64,000 nucleotides of DNA from JBAOHV01 sp964450685 (GCA_964450685.1 CAYVDN010000012.1:1-64000), one strand, 5' to 3'; shown: positions 26,340 to 35,687, counted from the first letter of the stretch. Program-made: numbers and translations. The notes: a model not told the origin generated them from the letters alone.

Positions 26340-27421
26340 GGTACCGGGCGCTCCTGTTGGCGGTGCTCATAGCAGCAGCAGGTTGCGCCTCCACACGCGC
26401 CGACGACACGGCACGGTCACAGGAGCGCAGTTCCACTGCCGGGCGGCCCACCACGTCCACCGTCGAGCCCACCACCTCTACTTCGGCTTCGACAACTGCT
26501 CCCAGCCAGATTGAGTGTCCCGACCCAGTCGTCGGTGGGTCGGGCGTGGCGGAGCCGGCGGACTCCGGACCATATGCAGTTGGCAGAGCCGAGGTCACCT
26601 ACGTCGACGCGTCACGACGAGTGGAACCGCCGCCAGGATCCGCGGCACCCGCCCAGTCGACACGCGCGCTGCCGGTGGTCATCCTCTTCCCGGCGACCGG
26701 CATTCCGGGTGGCGCCATCACCGACAACGCGGACCCTGCCCCGGGTCGCTTCCCGCTGGTGGTCTACTCCCACGGCGTCGCCTCGTCCGGCCTTGAACGC
26801 CACGACGCTCTGGCCCGCTGGGTCGAGGCCGGCTACGTGGTGCTGGCCCCCACCTTCCCTTTGAGCAGTCTCCCGTGGTCCGACATCCGCGACCTGCGCA
26901 ACCAGCCTGCCGACGTCGGGTTCGTCACCGACTCGTTCCGGTCCCAGGCCCAGGACCCGTCCCACCCGCTGTATGACCACGTCCGCCGGGACTGCCTGGC
27001 GCTCGCTGGGCACTCGCTGGGAGGTGCGACGACGCTGGCGGCATCGTTCGACCCGTGCTGCGACGGTCTCGATCCTGACGCGGTGATCGACATCGCCGGT
27101 GTCGGGCTCAACTTCACCGAAGGTGTCAGCTGGAGCGACTCTCCTGCACGACCGACGTTGATAGTCCACGGGGCGCTCGACGCGACAGTGCCCGTCGTGC
27201 AGTCCCACGCGGTGTTCGACGGACTCCCCGGTCAGCGCTGGCTGGTCGAGTTCCCCGGTGGGCATCACAGCTCGATGTTCGGGCCACCCGAGGTGGAGGT
27301 GCTGACCGAGTCGGTCGTTGCGTTCCTCGACGCTCAGCTGAAAGGCGCGCCGGCAGCCCTCGAGGCCTTGCCCGCGGCGGTCCAGGCCAGTGGGATCGCG
27401 ACGCTGCAGACCGCCGGCTGA
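26336..27421 (+). CDS. Alpha/beta-hydrolase lipoprotein
   Basis: A 361-residue protein starting at a GTG that overlaps the epimerase stop (GTGA). It has a short lipoprotein signal (LLAVLIAAAGCAS) and a Ser/Thr-rich linker. The catalytic region resembles PAF-acetylhydrolase/dienelactone-hydrolase types: FPLVVYSHGVASSG (oxyanion region), nucleophile LALAGHSLGGATTLAASF, acid in LIVHGALDATVPV and His in PGGHHSSMF. Expected to be a surface esterase or lipase; the substrate is unknown. Its coupling to acyl-CoA genes may be accidental. Confidence 0.85.
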   Translation: MRYRALLLAVLIAAAGCASTRADDTARSQERSSTAGRPTTSTVEPTTSTSASTTAPSQIECPDPVVGGSGVAEPADSGPYAVGRAEVTYVDASRRVEPPPGSAAPAQSTRALPVVILFPATGIPGGAITDNADPAPGRFPLVVYSHGVASSGLERHDALARWVEAGYVVLAPTFPLSSLPWSDIRDLRNQPADVGFVTDSFRSQAQDPSHPLYDHVRRDCLALAGHSLGGATTLAASFDPCCDGLDPDAVIDIAGVGLNFTEGVSWSDSPARPTLIVHGALDATVPVVQSHAVFDGLPGQRWLVEFPGGHHSSMFGPPEVEVLTESVVAFLDAQLKGAPAALEALPAAVQASGIATLQTAG

Positions 27422-27466
27422 GCGGGCCCCCGGTTATCGGGATGCTCGGTCGAATAGCGTGGAGGC

Positions 27467-28264
27467 ATGGTGAGCCGAACCCGCGTAGTACTCGCCCTGG
27501 CCGCTGCGTTTGCAGCAGCAATGGCCCTTACAGGGTGTGGAGGCGATGAGGCAGAGAAGCTGTCGACGACCTCGACCACATCGGCAGAGGCCGAGTCGAC
27601 CACCACGGAAGCGACCGACGACAAGGTCGACGAGCAGGGTGGCGACCAGTCGGACCTGCCGACCTGGCAGCGCACGGCCAATCCGTTCCGAGACCGGATA
27701 GGTGAGACGATCGAGTTCGAGTGTGACCCCGAGGGCGAGGCGTCGACGGTCTGGGGCACGAACACCTACACCGATGACTCGTCCGTGTGCACCGCTGCGG
27801 TCCATGTCGGCCTGATCACCTTCGACGACGGCGGCACCGTGAAAGTGGAGATCCTGGCCGGTGAGCAGGAGTACATCGGCTCGACGTCCAATGGCGTCAC
27901 CACCAAGAACTACGGGTCATGGGGCGGCAGCTTCCGCTTCCCCGATGCCGAGCAGCTCGACGTCGAGGCCACGATCGACTGGACCACGACCGCCAACGAT
28001 TACACGACACGTGAGGCCACGGAGTTCACAGTCGAGTGCCAGCCGGACGGCGAGTTCGCCACCGTCTGGGGAACCGACGTGTTCACTGCTGACTCGTCGA
28101 TCTGCACGGCGGCAGTCCACGCCGGGTTGATCACCGTCGATGACGGGGGAGAGGTGACCTTCCGGCTGCTGCCCGGGCAGGACAGCTACACCGGATCGAC
28201 CGCCAACGGCGTGACGACACAGGACTACGGCTCGTGGGGCGAGAGCTTCGAGTTCGTGGACTGA
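27467..28264 (+). CDS. Lipoprotein with two LCCL-like domains
   Basis: A 265-residue protein: lipoprotein signal (AAAMALTGCGG), acidic Thr-rich linker, then two homologous copies of about 90 residues (roughly 70-160 and 165-265). Each copy has ECxPxG, VWGT..(Y/F)T.DSS(V/I)CTAAVH.GLI, DDGG, an EYIGST..NGVTT or SYTGST..NGVTT stretch and YGSWG.SF.F. This matches the LCCL fold (VWGTxxYTxDSxICxAAxHAG). Two Cys per copy would form disulfides outside the membrane. Bacterial LCCL proteins are poorly characterised; lipid or ligand binding is a guess. Confidence 0.85.
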   Translation: MVSRTRVVLALAAAFAAAMALTGCGGDEAEKLSTTSTTSAEAESTTTEATDDKVDEQGGDQSDLPTWQRTANPFRDRIGETIEFECDPEGEASTVWGTNTYTDDSSVCTAAVHVGLITFDDGGTVKVEILAGEQEYIGSTSNGVTTKNYGSWGGSFRFPDAEQLDVEATIDWTTTANDYTTREATEFTVECQPDGEFATVWGTDVFTADSSICTAAVHAGLITVDDGGEVTFRLLPGQDSYTGSTANGVTTQDYGSWGESFEFVD

Positions 28265-28284
28265 CGGACTGGTCGACCCGAGGG

Positions 28285-29853
28285 TCAGACAGGTGCCTGC
28301 AACTCCAGGCGGGGGTCACGCTCGGGGGGCTGCTCGTCCCACAATGACGCGAGCAGGTCGTCGCGCAACGCTCGCACCGACGGGTCGTCCCAACGGTTGA
28401 CTTGTTGCAGCGGGTCATCGGTCAGCGAGTAGAGCTCGCCCTCGGTTCCATCGTGCACCGCACCCGGGAGGTAGGCCGTGCACACCCAGCCATCGCGCGT
28501 GATCGTGCGGAGGTACATGCCGACCCCGAACAGCTCACTGTCCCAGGCAGTGAGCTGATGGTCGATCCCCCGCTCGTGGGCATCGGCGTCGTCAGTGGGC
28601 AGAGCCGAACCCTGCATCCACACGGGTGAAGGGAGTCCCGCGACTCCGCAGAACGTGGGTGCCAGATCGATCAGGCCAACTGGGGCAGACACGACTGCGG
28701 GTTCGGTGCCAGCACTCGGCGCGGGTCGCCAGATCAGCGGCAGCCGCATGAGCGAGTCCACGTGGTACGGGCCTTTGAACAACAGGCCGAAGTCGCCCTG
28801 GAGTTCGCCGTGGTCGGTGGTGAACACGACGTCGACGTCGTCGGTCCAGCCACGCGCGTCGATCGCAGCGAGCACCCGGCCGAGCGCCTCGTCGATCAGT
28901 TCGCACTCGATCGCGTTGAGCGCGTTCACCTCGCGGACCTGGTCCTCGGTCAGCGTCGATGGAACCCAGCGGGTCGGGGCCTCGTAGTTCGAGATCAACG
29001 CCCCGTCGTACCAGAGCCGCCAGTGGCGCGGCTTGGAGTCCAGGATCCGCTCGCGCTCAGAGCTCGAGGTCGGGTAGCCGGTCGGCAGCTCCACGTCGCG
29101 CCAGTCGATCCGGTGCAGCTCGGACTGCGGAGGGTCCCACGGGTGGTGCGGGTCCGGGAAGCTCATCCAGCAGAACCAGTCATCGTCGGCGTCGAGTCCG
29201 TCGAGCCAGTCGATCGTGCGTTGTGCGACCCAGTCGGTGTGGTACCACTCGCGTGGGATCGGGTTGTGCTTGACCTGAGGTGCGCTGGTGTCGCCGAACC
29301 CGTCGGCGTTGACCTCGAGGTCGCCATCGAGCACCTGGTAGTAGTTCTGAACAGCTTCGGGGTGGTTGGCGCCGAGCCAGTGCGCGTAGTGCAGCCAGCC
29401 GGTGGCACCGTGGGTGGCGAAGCGCAGGTGCTCGAACCCGCGGTGGGGTCCGGGTAGGCCGTCGAACTGCGTGGCCTCGACCGTGTCGACACCGAGCCCC
29501 GACATGCGGTTCTCGTCGAAGCGTCCGAGGGGATCGAGGAACGGCTCGAAGTGCGCCTTGCCGATCAGCGCGGTCCTGTAACCGTTGCGGTGTAGCAACG
29601 TGGCCACCGAGGGGGCGTCGACCGGCAACGGCACACCGTTCATCCACACTCCGTGGGTGGCCTGGTGCTGGCCGGTGAGCATCGTGGAGCGAGACGGCAT
29701 GCACACCACCGACTGCGGAACCGCTCGCTCGTAGCGGATGCCCTGCGCGGCGAGTGAGTCGACAACGGGTGTGCGCGCGAGCGTGCCACCGTTGCAGCCG
29801 AGCGTGTCGTAGCGCTGCTGGTCGGTCGTGACGAACAGGATCTTGCGGCCCAT
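28285..29853 (-). CDS. Type I sulfatase
   Basis: A 522-residue protein from ATG 29851-29853. The metal site starts at ILFVTTDQQRYDTLG, and the formylglycine motif is CMPSRSTMLTG (C-x-P-S-R). Further sites are YRTALIGKAHFEPF, WFCWMSFPDPHHPWDPP and DVVFTTDHGELQGDFGLLFK. No signal peptide, so it is probably cytoplasmic. It needs formylglycine-generating enzyme, which is not in this window. Its start overlaps the stop of the SRPBCC gene (TGATG). It may act on choline/aryl sulfates or phosphonate esters; specificity is not evident. Confidence 0.9.
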   Translation of the reverse strand: MGRKILFVTTDQQRYDTLGCNGGTLARTPVVDSLAAQGIRYERAVPQSVVCMPSRSTMLTGQHQATHGVWMNGVPLPVDAPSVATLLHRNGYRTALIGKAHFEPFLDPLGRFDENRMSGLGVDTVEATQFDGLPGPHRGFEHLRFATHGATGWLHYAHWLGANHPEAVQNYYQVLDGDLEVNADGFGDTSAPQVKHNPIPREWYHTDWVAQRTIDWLDGLDADDDWFCWMSFPDPHHPWDPPQSELHRIDWRDVELPTGYPTSSSERERILDSKPRHWRLWYDGALISNYEAPTRWVPSTLTEDQVREVNALNAIECELIDEALGRVLAAIDARGWTDDVDVVFTTDHGELQGDFGLLFKGPYHVDSLMRLPLIWRPAPSAGTEPAVVSAPVGLIDLAPTFCGVAGLPSPVWMQGSALPTDDADAHERGIDHQLTAWDSELFGVGMYLRTITRDGWVCTAYLPGAVHDGTEGELYSLTDDPLQQVNRWDDPSVRALRDDLLASLWDEQPPERDPRLELQAPV

Positions 29854-30260
29854 CAGATGTTGTCCCCCTCGGCGAGTGCCTTGATGTTCGCGAGCGCGGT
29901 GCCGGTGGCACCGCCGATGACGAGTGCCATCACGTCGGGTACCGCGTCGGTCGAGTAGACGCCGAGCGAGGTGCCGTCTCCCAGGTCGATCACGTCGACG
30001 GTCCCGAGGTGTTCGCGGAACACGCCCCCGGTGATCCGGTACTGGAACCGGTGGGCGATCGGGTCGTTGGTTATGACCCGTTCCTCGAGCGGTATGCCGG
30101 TTCCGAGTGTCACCGTGCGCAGTACGCCCTCGTCGTCCTCTGTGACCTCGGCTGACACGATTCCGGGGAACCACTCGTGTATCCGCCCGGGATCGCCGAT
30201 CAGCGGCCACACGTCTGCTGCCGGCCGGTCGATGCGGAGTTCGCGCCTGATGCTCGCCAT
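29853..30260 (-). CDS. SRPBCC-family protein
   Basis: A 135-residue START/Bet v1-like protein from ATG 30260 (a GTG ten codons upstream is possible). It reads MASIRRELRIDRPAADVWPL, GDPGRIHEWFPGI, RVITNDPIAHRFQYRI and ALVIGGATGTALANIKALAE. The fold binds hydrophobic ligands; the ligand is unknown. It is coupled to the downstream sulfatase, suggesting a shared substrate pathway. Confidence 0.85.
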   Translation of the reverse strand: MASIRRELRIDRPAADVWPLIGDPGRIHEWFPGIVSAEVTEDDEGVLRTVTLGTGIPLEERVITNDPIAHRFQYRITGGVFREHLGTVDVIDLGDGTSLGVYSTDAVPDVMALVIGGATGTALANIKALAEGDNI

Positions 30261-30443
30261 CACCTGATGATTGCACTTCTTTGCAGTCACCGTGCAGAAA
30301 TATTCGGTAGTTCGAGCACGAACCGGGTCGAACGATCCGCGAAGCGGCGACCCGTCGACGGCGGTAGGGTCGGTCCGAACGGCGCAACGGAGCCGAAGGA
30401 CGCGCTGGTCCGGCAGAAGCCGGCTGACTGGAAGAGGAAGTAG

Positions 30444-30713
30444 ATGAGCGCAGTGGGAACTAAGGCAGCACAGGCATCAGCTGGGATTGCGGATCTCGAG
30501 GCGGCGCTGGACAAGACCCAGCAGGCACTCAAGTCGGTGGAGAAGGTCGATCAGGTCGCGGCCAAGGCCCGGCGTCGCGGGTCCAAGATGGTCAAGCTGT
30601 TGTTGATCGCGACCGTGGTCGGCGTGACGGTCATTGTGGCGAAGAAGCTGATGGGCGGCTCGGGCGCCCCGCCGGCCACCGACCCCTACGGCAGCGCTTC
30701 CACCGAACCCTGA
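30444..30713 (+). CDS. Small single-pass membrane protein
   Basis: An 89-residue protein from ATG 30444 with GGAAG just upstream. An N-terminal helical stretch (LEAALDKTQQALKSVEKVDQ, possible coiled coil) is followed by a basic patch (KARRRGSK), one transmembrane segment (LLLIATVVGVTVIVAKKL) and a short Pro/Ser tail. No family recognised. It ends ten bases from the convergent exonuclease gene. Confidence 0.75.
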   Translation: MSAVGTKAAQASAGIADLEAALDKTQQALKSVEKVDQVAAKARRRGSKMVKLLLIATVVGVTVIVAKKLMGGSGAPPATDPYGSASTEP

Positions 30714-30723
30714 GCACCAGGAT

Positions 30724-31599
30724 TCAACGGTCCCCGGCCAGGCGCTCGAGCTTGGCCGGGATCTCCGGTGTGTCCAGGCGGTCGCACCAACCGAGCAGTT
30801 CGTCGGTCGGGCCGGTCCAGTGCCACTGCTGCGGTCGGCCGACATCGACAGTCGTGTCGAGCGTCGCGAGCCGTTTGAACAAAAGCGCGTCGTCGTATCG
30901 CTCGGCGAGGGTCGCTGCCAGCTTCGGCGCACCGCGGACGCCGGTCACGTCCCACTGTCCCGGGGCGTGGGGGATCTCCTCGATGTGTCGGTAGCGGCGC
31001 AGCACCGCGGCGGCGGTCTTGGCACCCCAGCCTGGCAGCCCAGGGAATCCGTCGGCGGTGTCGCCGACGAGGGCGAGCCAGTCGGGGATGGACTCGGGTT
31101 CGACCCCGTACTTCTCGAGCACTGCGGCGGAGTCGCGGAACTGGCCAGCGCGTCGATCGAACTGCACGACCTTGCCACCGACGCACTGCGCAAGGTCCTT
31201 GTCGGGGGTGCAGATCACGACGCGGTCGACCTCGCTGTCCGCTGACGCGACTGCGGCGGCGGCGCCCAGCGCGTCGTCGGCCTCGACCTCGACCATCGCC
31301 CAGACGGTCACCCCGATGGCACGCAGGGCGTTCTCGAGCCACGGGAACTGCGCGAACAGAGCCGGGTCGATGCCCGAACCGTCCTTGTAGCCGGGCCACA
31401 GGTCGTTGCGGAACGACTCGATCACATGATCGGTCGCGACCCCCAGGTGGGTGGTGTCGTCCTCGAGCATCATGACCATCGAGCGGACTACGCCTCGCAC
31501 GGCGCCGACTTCCTCGCCGGCGCCGTTCACGTGGCCGCCGCGTGGTGAGTAGAACGAGCGGAACAGCTCGTAGGTGCCGTCGACTAGGTGGACCTGCAT
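30724..31599 (-). CDS. Stand-alone 5'-3' exonuclease (Pol I N-terminal / Xni-like)
   Basis: A 291-residue protein. It starts MQVHLVDGTYELFRSFYSPR (first catalytic Asp), then VEVEADDALGAAAAVAS (metal cluster), VVICTPDKDLAQCVGG, and the helix-hairpin-helix GDTADGFPGLPGWGAKTAAA with metal Asp. The family acts on flaps and 5' ends of DNA in repair. No polymerase domain is attached. Confidence 0.9.
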   Translation of the reverse strand: MQVHLVDGTYELFRSFYSPRGGHVNGAGEEVGAVRGVVRSMVMMLEDDTTHLGVATDHVIESFRNDLWPGYKDGSGIDPALFAQFPWLENALRAIGVTVWAMVEVEADDALGAAAAVASADSEVDRVVICTPDKDLAQCVGGKVVQFDRRAGQFRDSAAVLEKYGVEPESIPDWLALVGDTADGFPGLPGWGAKTAAAVLRRYRHIEEIPHAPGQWDVTGVRGAPKLAATLAERYDDALLFKRLATLDTTVDVGRPQQWHWTGPTDELLGWCDRLDTPEIPAKLERLAGDR

Positions 31600-31737
31600 G
31601 CGAGCAGCCTGTCACGGTGAGGCGACTGACACCGGCTGAGCGCGATCGACAGGGGCTGGGGCAGGCTCATCAGGAGGCTCAAGCAGGTCGATTCCGTCTG
31701 CCGACAGTATGTTCGGCGCGAGTCGACCAACGGGTGC

Positions 31738-32055
31738 ATGGAAACGGGGTATGCCGCTGTGGAACCCGATCGGGTTCTCGAGTCTGAACCTGACCGCCGG
31801 AACTCGGGGTGGCTCATGCCGATCGGGATTCTCCTGGGGTTGTTCGGCGCAGCGGGAGTCGGCCTCGGGGCGATCGTCGCGCTTCTCACGGCCAACGCTT
31901 GTGGTGCGTTCGCCGACGGCTGTGATGACTACGGCCAACCGGCTCCCGGGTTCTATCCGGCTGTCGGTTTGGTGCTTATGTGCGGGGCCGCGGCTGTCGC
32001 TGGCCTGGTGATGGTCGTAGTCGGCGTGTCGAAGAGGACGCTTGGGCGACGCTGA
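31738..32055 (+). CDS. Small membrane protein with two transmembrane helices
   Basis: A 105-residue protein with a charged N-terminus, TM1 about 27-50 (LMPIGILLGLFGAAGVGLGA), an external loop with a Cys pair (ANACGAFADGCDDYG), TM2 about 75-97, and a basic end (SKRTLGRR). The Cys pair could form a disulfide. Not a recognised family. Confidence 0.7.
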   Translation: METGYAAVEPDRVLESEPDRRNSGWLMPIGILLGLFGAAGVGLGAIVALLTANACGAFADGCDDYGQPAPGFYPAVGLVLMCGAAAVAGLVMVVVGVSKRTLGRR

Positions 32056-32122
32056 TCGTCAGTCCCGGCTGCCTCGGCGAGCGGATAGCTCTGCCGAGTG
32101 TTCTGAATGCCAGGCTGGGGGC

Positions 32123-33130
32123 ATGGACGAGTTGCCTTCGCCCCAGATGCCAGACGCCGTCACCTTCCCCGGATGCAGCACCCCGGTGGCACCTCTGGGT
32201 GTGGGGACCTGGGCCTGGGGTGACTCCCGAACTTGGGGCATGGGCTCCTACGACCGCGCCGTCACCGAGGAGACGATCGCAGAAGCATGGCGCACCTCGT
32301 TGGCTGCCGGGGTCGGGTTCTTCGACACCGCCGAGGTGTACGGCTCCGGGGAGAGCGAGCGGATCCTCGGGCGGTTGCTGCGGACCGAGCCGACCCGGCG
32401 CGATGGTCTGGTGATAGCAACGAAGTTCTGGCCGGCCCCGTGGCGGCTCGATGTCGGCAGAGCTCTTCGGAGTTCGCTCGAAGCCTCACTCGGCCGGCTG
32501 GGGGTGCCGTCAGTCGACCTCTACCAGATCCACGGCCCGATCAGCCTACGTTCGGCTTCGGCGCTCGCCGAGGCCTTGGCCGCCGTCGTCGACGCCGGGC
32601 TGACCCGGGCGGTGGGGGTGTCGAACTACTCAGTACGCGAGATGAACCGAATACACCGCGAGCTGGCTCGCCGGGACGTGCCGCTGGCGTCGAACCAGAT
32701 CGAGTTGTCCCTACTTCGCACCCGTCCGTTGACCTCAGGGCTGATCGAGGCTTGCAGGGAGCTCGGTGTGTTGCCTATTGCATACTCGCCGATTGGACAG
32801 GGCCGCTTGACCGGCAAGTACTCGGCACAGGATCCGCCGCCAGGCCGCCGGAACTTCTCGGCGCACCCTATGGAGGAGGTGGACAAGGTGGTCGCGGTCG
32901 CGCGCGAGATCGGTGCGGCACACGGAGGTCGCTCTCCGAGCCAGGTAGCGCTGCGGTGGATCATCGACAAGGGGGCCGTTCCGATTCCTGGCGCCAAGAA
33001 CGCACAGCAGGCTGCCGACAACGCCGGAGCACTCGGATGGTCACTCGAAGATGCAGAGATGGCGGCACTCGACCGTGTGGCGCTGACCGGGACCAACTCC
33101 TGGGCCAATCGGTTCTGGCAGCACGGATAG
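32123..33130 (+). CDS. Aldo/keto reductase
   Basis: A 335-residue AKR from ATG 32123. The catalytic tetrad is visible: Asp and Tyr in FFDTAEVYGSGESE, Lys in VIATKFWPAP and His in LYQIHGPIS; the NADPH-binding end is VPIPGAKNAQQAADNAGALG. It reduces aldehydes/ketones with NADPH; the substrate is unknown. No operon partner; a hairpin terminator separates it from the convergent sulfatase. Confidence 0.92.
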   Translation: MDELPSPQMPDAVTFPGCSTPVAPLGVGTWAWGDSRTWGMGSYDRAVTEETIAEAWRTSLAAGVGFFDTAEVYGSGESERILGRLLRTEPTRRDGLVIATKFWPAPWRLDVGRALRSSLEASLGRLGVPSVDLYQIHGPISLRSASALAEALAAVVDAGLTRAVGVSNYSVREMNRIHRELARRDVPLASNQIELSLLRTRPLTSGLIEACRELGVLPIAYSPIGQGRLTGKYSAQDPPPGRRNFSAHPMEEVDKVVAVAREIGAAHGGRSPSQVALRWIIDKGAVPIPGAKNAQQAADNAGALGWSLEDAEMAALDRVALTGTNSWANRFWQHG

Positions 33131-33177
33131 ACCCAGCCCGCAGCGATGGGAAACCGAAGCTTGATGCTCGGTGTGGT

Positions 33178-33199
33178 CCGCCCGGTGATCGCCGGGCGG
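33178..33199. terminator. Bidirectional hairpin between convergent genes
   Basis: CCGCCCGG and CCGGGCGG form a perfect 8-bp stem with a six-base loop (TGATCG). It lies between the ends of the aldo/keto reductase and the arylsulfatase. There is no T-run. Confidence 0.55.
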
Positions 33200-33204
33200 C
33201 CAGC

Positions 33205-35529
33205 TCAGTTGAGGTAGCGAACGTCGACGGTGTGGATGGTCCCGTCGAACGGGAACGGTGACCGGTCGTAGTAGTCGAGCGACACAGACCCGCCCAGGCA
33301 GGTGCCGATGTCCAGGCAGTCGTTGGCGGTGAACAGCAGCGGGGCGCTGATCGGCACCTCGGCGGTGCCGACGACGTCGCCGTCGACCGACAGAGTGACG
33401 GTGAGCGGTCCTCCGGGTCGGGCCTCGGCGTACACGGTCTCGACCTCGATCGAGTGCCGACCGGCAGCCAGCCGCGCCTCGGATCGGAACTTGGTGCGCA
33501 TCAGGATGAACAGGTTGTACTCGTAGCAGAGGTACCCGTCGTCCATGTAGCAGGTCAGTCCACCGCCAGCACCGCCGAGCGCGTACAACACGCCGTTGGC
33601 GTTGTCGCCGAACTCGGCGTCGATCACCAGGGAGTTGGCCCGGTTGCCGAGCGCCGGCGCGCAGAACTCCGGCATGCGCACGATGTCACCGGTGAAGCTC
33701 CACTCGCGGTACGGCGTCGAGATGCGCATCTCGGGGTGGAACACCGGCACCCAGAGCCCGCCGCCGATCGGGTAGACGCTGTTGCGGGCGGCCTCGATGG
33801 CGAACACCTCCTTGAGCTGCGCCAGCTTCTCGGGGTGCTCGTCGGCCAGGTCGTGGGCCTGGGTCCAGTCCTGGTCCAGGTTGTACAGCTCCCAGCGGTC
33901 CTGGTCGGGGGTCCAGTCCAGGATCCCCTCCGGCATGCCCGGCACCCACGGGGTGCGGGGCCCGAACGCCGAGGCCATCCAGCCGTCGTGATAGATCGCC
34001 CGGCTGCCCATGATCTCGAAGTACTGGGTGCGCAGGCGCCCCTCGGCGTCGGGGTCGTCGAAGGTGTAGGCGAAGCTCGTCCCGTCGAGCGGCTGCTGCT
34101 CGACGCCGCGCACAACCCGGGGCGGGGTGATGCCGAGGATCTCGTAGATCGTCGGGACCAGGTCGTTGCAGTGGTGGAACTGCGAGCGCGGCTTGGCGTC
34201 GGGTGCGATGTGGCCGGGCCAGCGCACAGCCATCGGGTTGCGTGTACCGCCCAGGTGCGACGCCAGCAGCTTCATACCCCTGTACGGCGTGCTGCCCGCC
34301 CAGGCCCACGCAGCGTGGTACTGGTTGTCGGTCTTGGGTGAGCCGAGCACATCGAGGCCGCCGATCTCGTCCAGGGCCTTGATGTGCATGTCGACGGTGG
34401 TGGGGATGCCGTTCTGGGCGAGCAGCTCGCTGATCGTGCCGTTCTGGCCCTCACCCGACGAGCCGTTGTCACCCCAGATGTAGAAGATCAGCGTGTCGTC
34501 GCCGTAGCCGAGGCGCTCGACCTCGTCGATCAGGCGGCCGACCTGGAAGTCGGTGTACTCGGCGTAGCCGGCGGCGACCTCCATCAGACGGCGCTGGAAC
34601 GGACGCTCCTCCTCGGGGATGTCGTCCCAGGCGGCCAGGGTCGGGTCCCGTGGCGTCAGCTCGGCGTCCGCAGGGATCCAGCCCTGCGCCTTGGCGCGCT
34701 CGAAGACCCGCTCGCGGTAGGCGTCCCAGCCGTCGTCGAAGGCCCCGGCGTAGCGGTCTGCCCACTCCTTCATGACGTGGTGCGGACCGTGCAGGCACCC
34801 GCTGGCCCAGTACATGAAGAACGGCTTGTCGGCCTCGAAGGACTTGTGCTTGCGCAACCAGCCGATGGCGTCGTCGGCCAGGTCCTCGCTCAGGTGGTAG
34901 CCGTCCTCGGGGCGTTTGGGCGGCAGCACGCTGGTGGTGTTTCGCACCAGGTTCGGCTCCCACTGCGACGCCTCGCCGGCCAGGAAGCCGTAGAAGTACT
35001 CGAAGCCCTTCCCGGTCGGCCAGTTGTGGAACGGCCCGGCCGGGGTCGTCTCCTCGGCGGGGGTGTTGTGCCACTTGCCGAACGCCGCAGTTGAGTAGCC
35101 GTAGTCGGTGAGAACCTCGGCGGCGAGGGCGGTGCTGGTGGGGATGTGGCCCGAGTAGCCGTCCCAGTCGTTGGCCAGTTCGGCTATCTGGCCGTTGCCG
35201 ATGCGGTGGTGGTTGCGCCCGGTCAACAGCGACGCGCGGGTCGGCGAGCACATCGCAGTCGTGTGGAACCGGTTGTAGCCGATGCCGTCGTTCAGGACGC
35301 GGGTCAGAGTGTCGGTGCGGACCTCACCCCCGAAGGTGGTCGGCAGCCCTGGCCCGGCGTCATCGATCAGGATCACCAGGATGTTCGGGGCGTCCTCGCG
35401 TAGTCGGCGTGGGTGCTCGCGGGGCTGGTAGGTCGACTCCTGCATCGTGCGACCGGCGATCGACGCTGACGGCGTCGGAGGGAACGGCAGGTCGTCCTGG
35501 AGCGGGAGGTGCGGGTAGGTGGTCGACAT
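33205..35529 (-). CDS. Arylsulfatase, long type
   Basis: A 774-residue protein. Metal/active site: NILVILIDDAGPGLPTTFGG, formylglycine motif TTAMCSPTRASLLTGRNHHR (C-x-P-T-R), AAFGKWHNTP, ASGCLHGPHH and YIWGDNGSSGEGQNG. The last 200 residues form a beta-rich C-terminal domain (NSLVIDAEFGDNANGVLYAL, LTVTLSVDGDVVGTAEVP). No N-terminal signal is obvious. The family hydrolyses aryl or alkyl sulfate esters. It is divergent from the duplicated membrane protein gene. Confidence 0.92.
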   Translation of the reverse strand: MSTTYPHLPLQDDLPFPPTPSASIAGRTMQESTYQPREHPRRLREDAPNILVILIDDAGPGLPTTFGGEVRTDTLTRVLNDGIGYNRFHTTAMCSPTRASLLTGRNHHRIGNGQIAELANDWDGYSGHIPTSTALAAEVLTDYGYSTAAFGKWHNTPAEETTPAGPFHNWPTGKGFEYFYGFLAGEASQWEPNLVRNTTSVLPPKRPEDGYHLSEDLADDAIGWLRKHKSFEADKPFFMYWASGCLHGPHHVMKEWADRYAGAFDDGWDAYRERVFERAKAQGWIPADAELTPRDPTLAAWDDIPEEERPFQRRLMEVAAGYAEYTDFQVGRLIDEVERLGYGDDTLIFYIWGDNGSSGEGQNGTISELLAQNGIPTTVDMHIKALDEIGGLDVLGSPKTDNQYHAAWAWAGSTPYRGMKLLASHLGGTRNPMAVRWPGHIAPDAKPRSQFHHCNDLVPTIYEILGITPPRVVRGVEQQPLDGTSFAYTFDDPDAEGRLRTQYFEIMGSRAIYHDGWMASAFGPRTPWVPGMPEGILDWTPDQDRWELYNLDQDWTQAHDLADEHPEKLAQLKEVFAIEAARNSVYPIGGGLWVPVFHPEMRISTPYREWSFTGDIVRMPEFCAPALGNRANSLVIDAEFGDNANGVLYALGGAGGGLTCYMDDGYLCYEYNLFILMRTKFRSEARLAAGRHSIEVETVYAEARPGGPLTVTLSVDGDVVGTAEVPISAPLLFTANDCLDIGTCLGGSVSLDYYDRSPFPFDGTIHTVDVRYLN

Positions 35530-35664
35530 CCGGTGAGCTCCTGTAGCGAGTTCGGTTCTCTGCGACGGCGGCCAGCTGGTGGGCCTGGTCGATGAGGAGT
35601 CACGTTCGATGATGACGATCGTGGCTCATGGCGCACGACATTTTGTCAGCGGCCGCGCACACCG

Positions 35665-35687
35665 GCCTCACCCGGATCGGGTGAGGC
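35665..35687. promoter_or_regulatory. Inverted repeat in the divergent promoter region
   Basis: GCCTCACCCG and CGGGTGAGGC form perfect 10-base arms around GAT. It lies 72 bases ahead of the ATG at 35759, between divergent genes, so an operator is as likely as a terminator. No matching regulator is adjacent. Confidence 0.5.

Noticed and set aside
29854..30387. Upstream extension of the sulfatase frame
   Set aside because: It overlaps the SRPBCC gene in another frame and is Arg-rich; the sulfatase begins at ATG 29853 with the usual metal-site strand.
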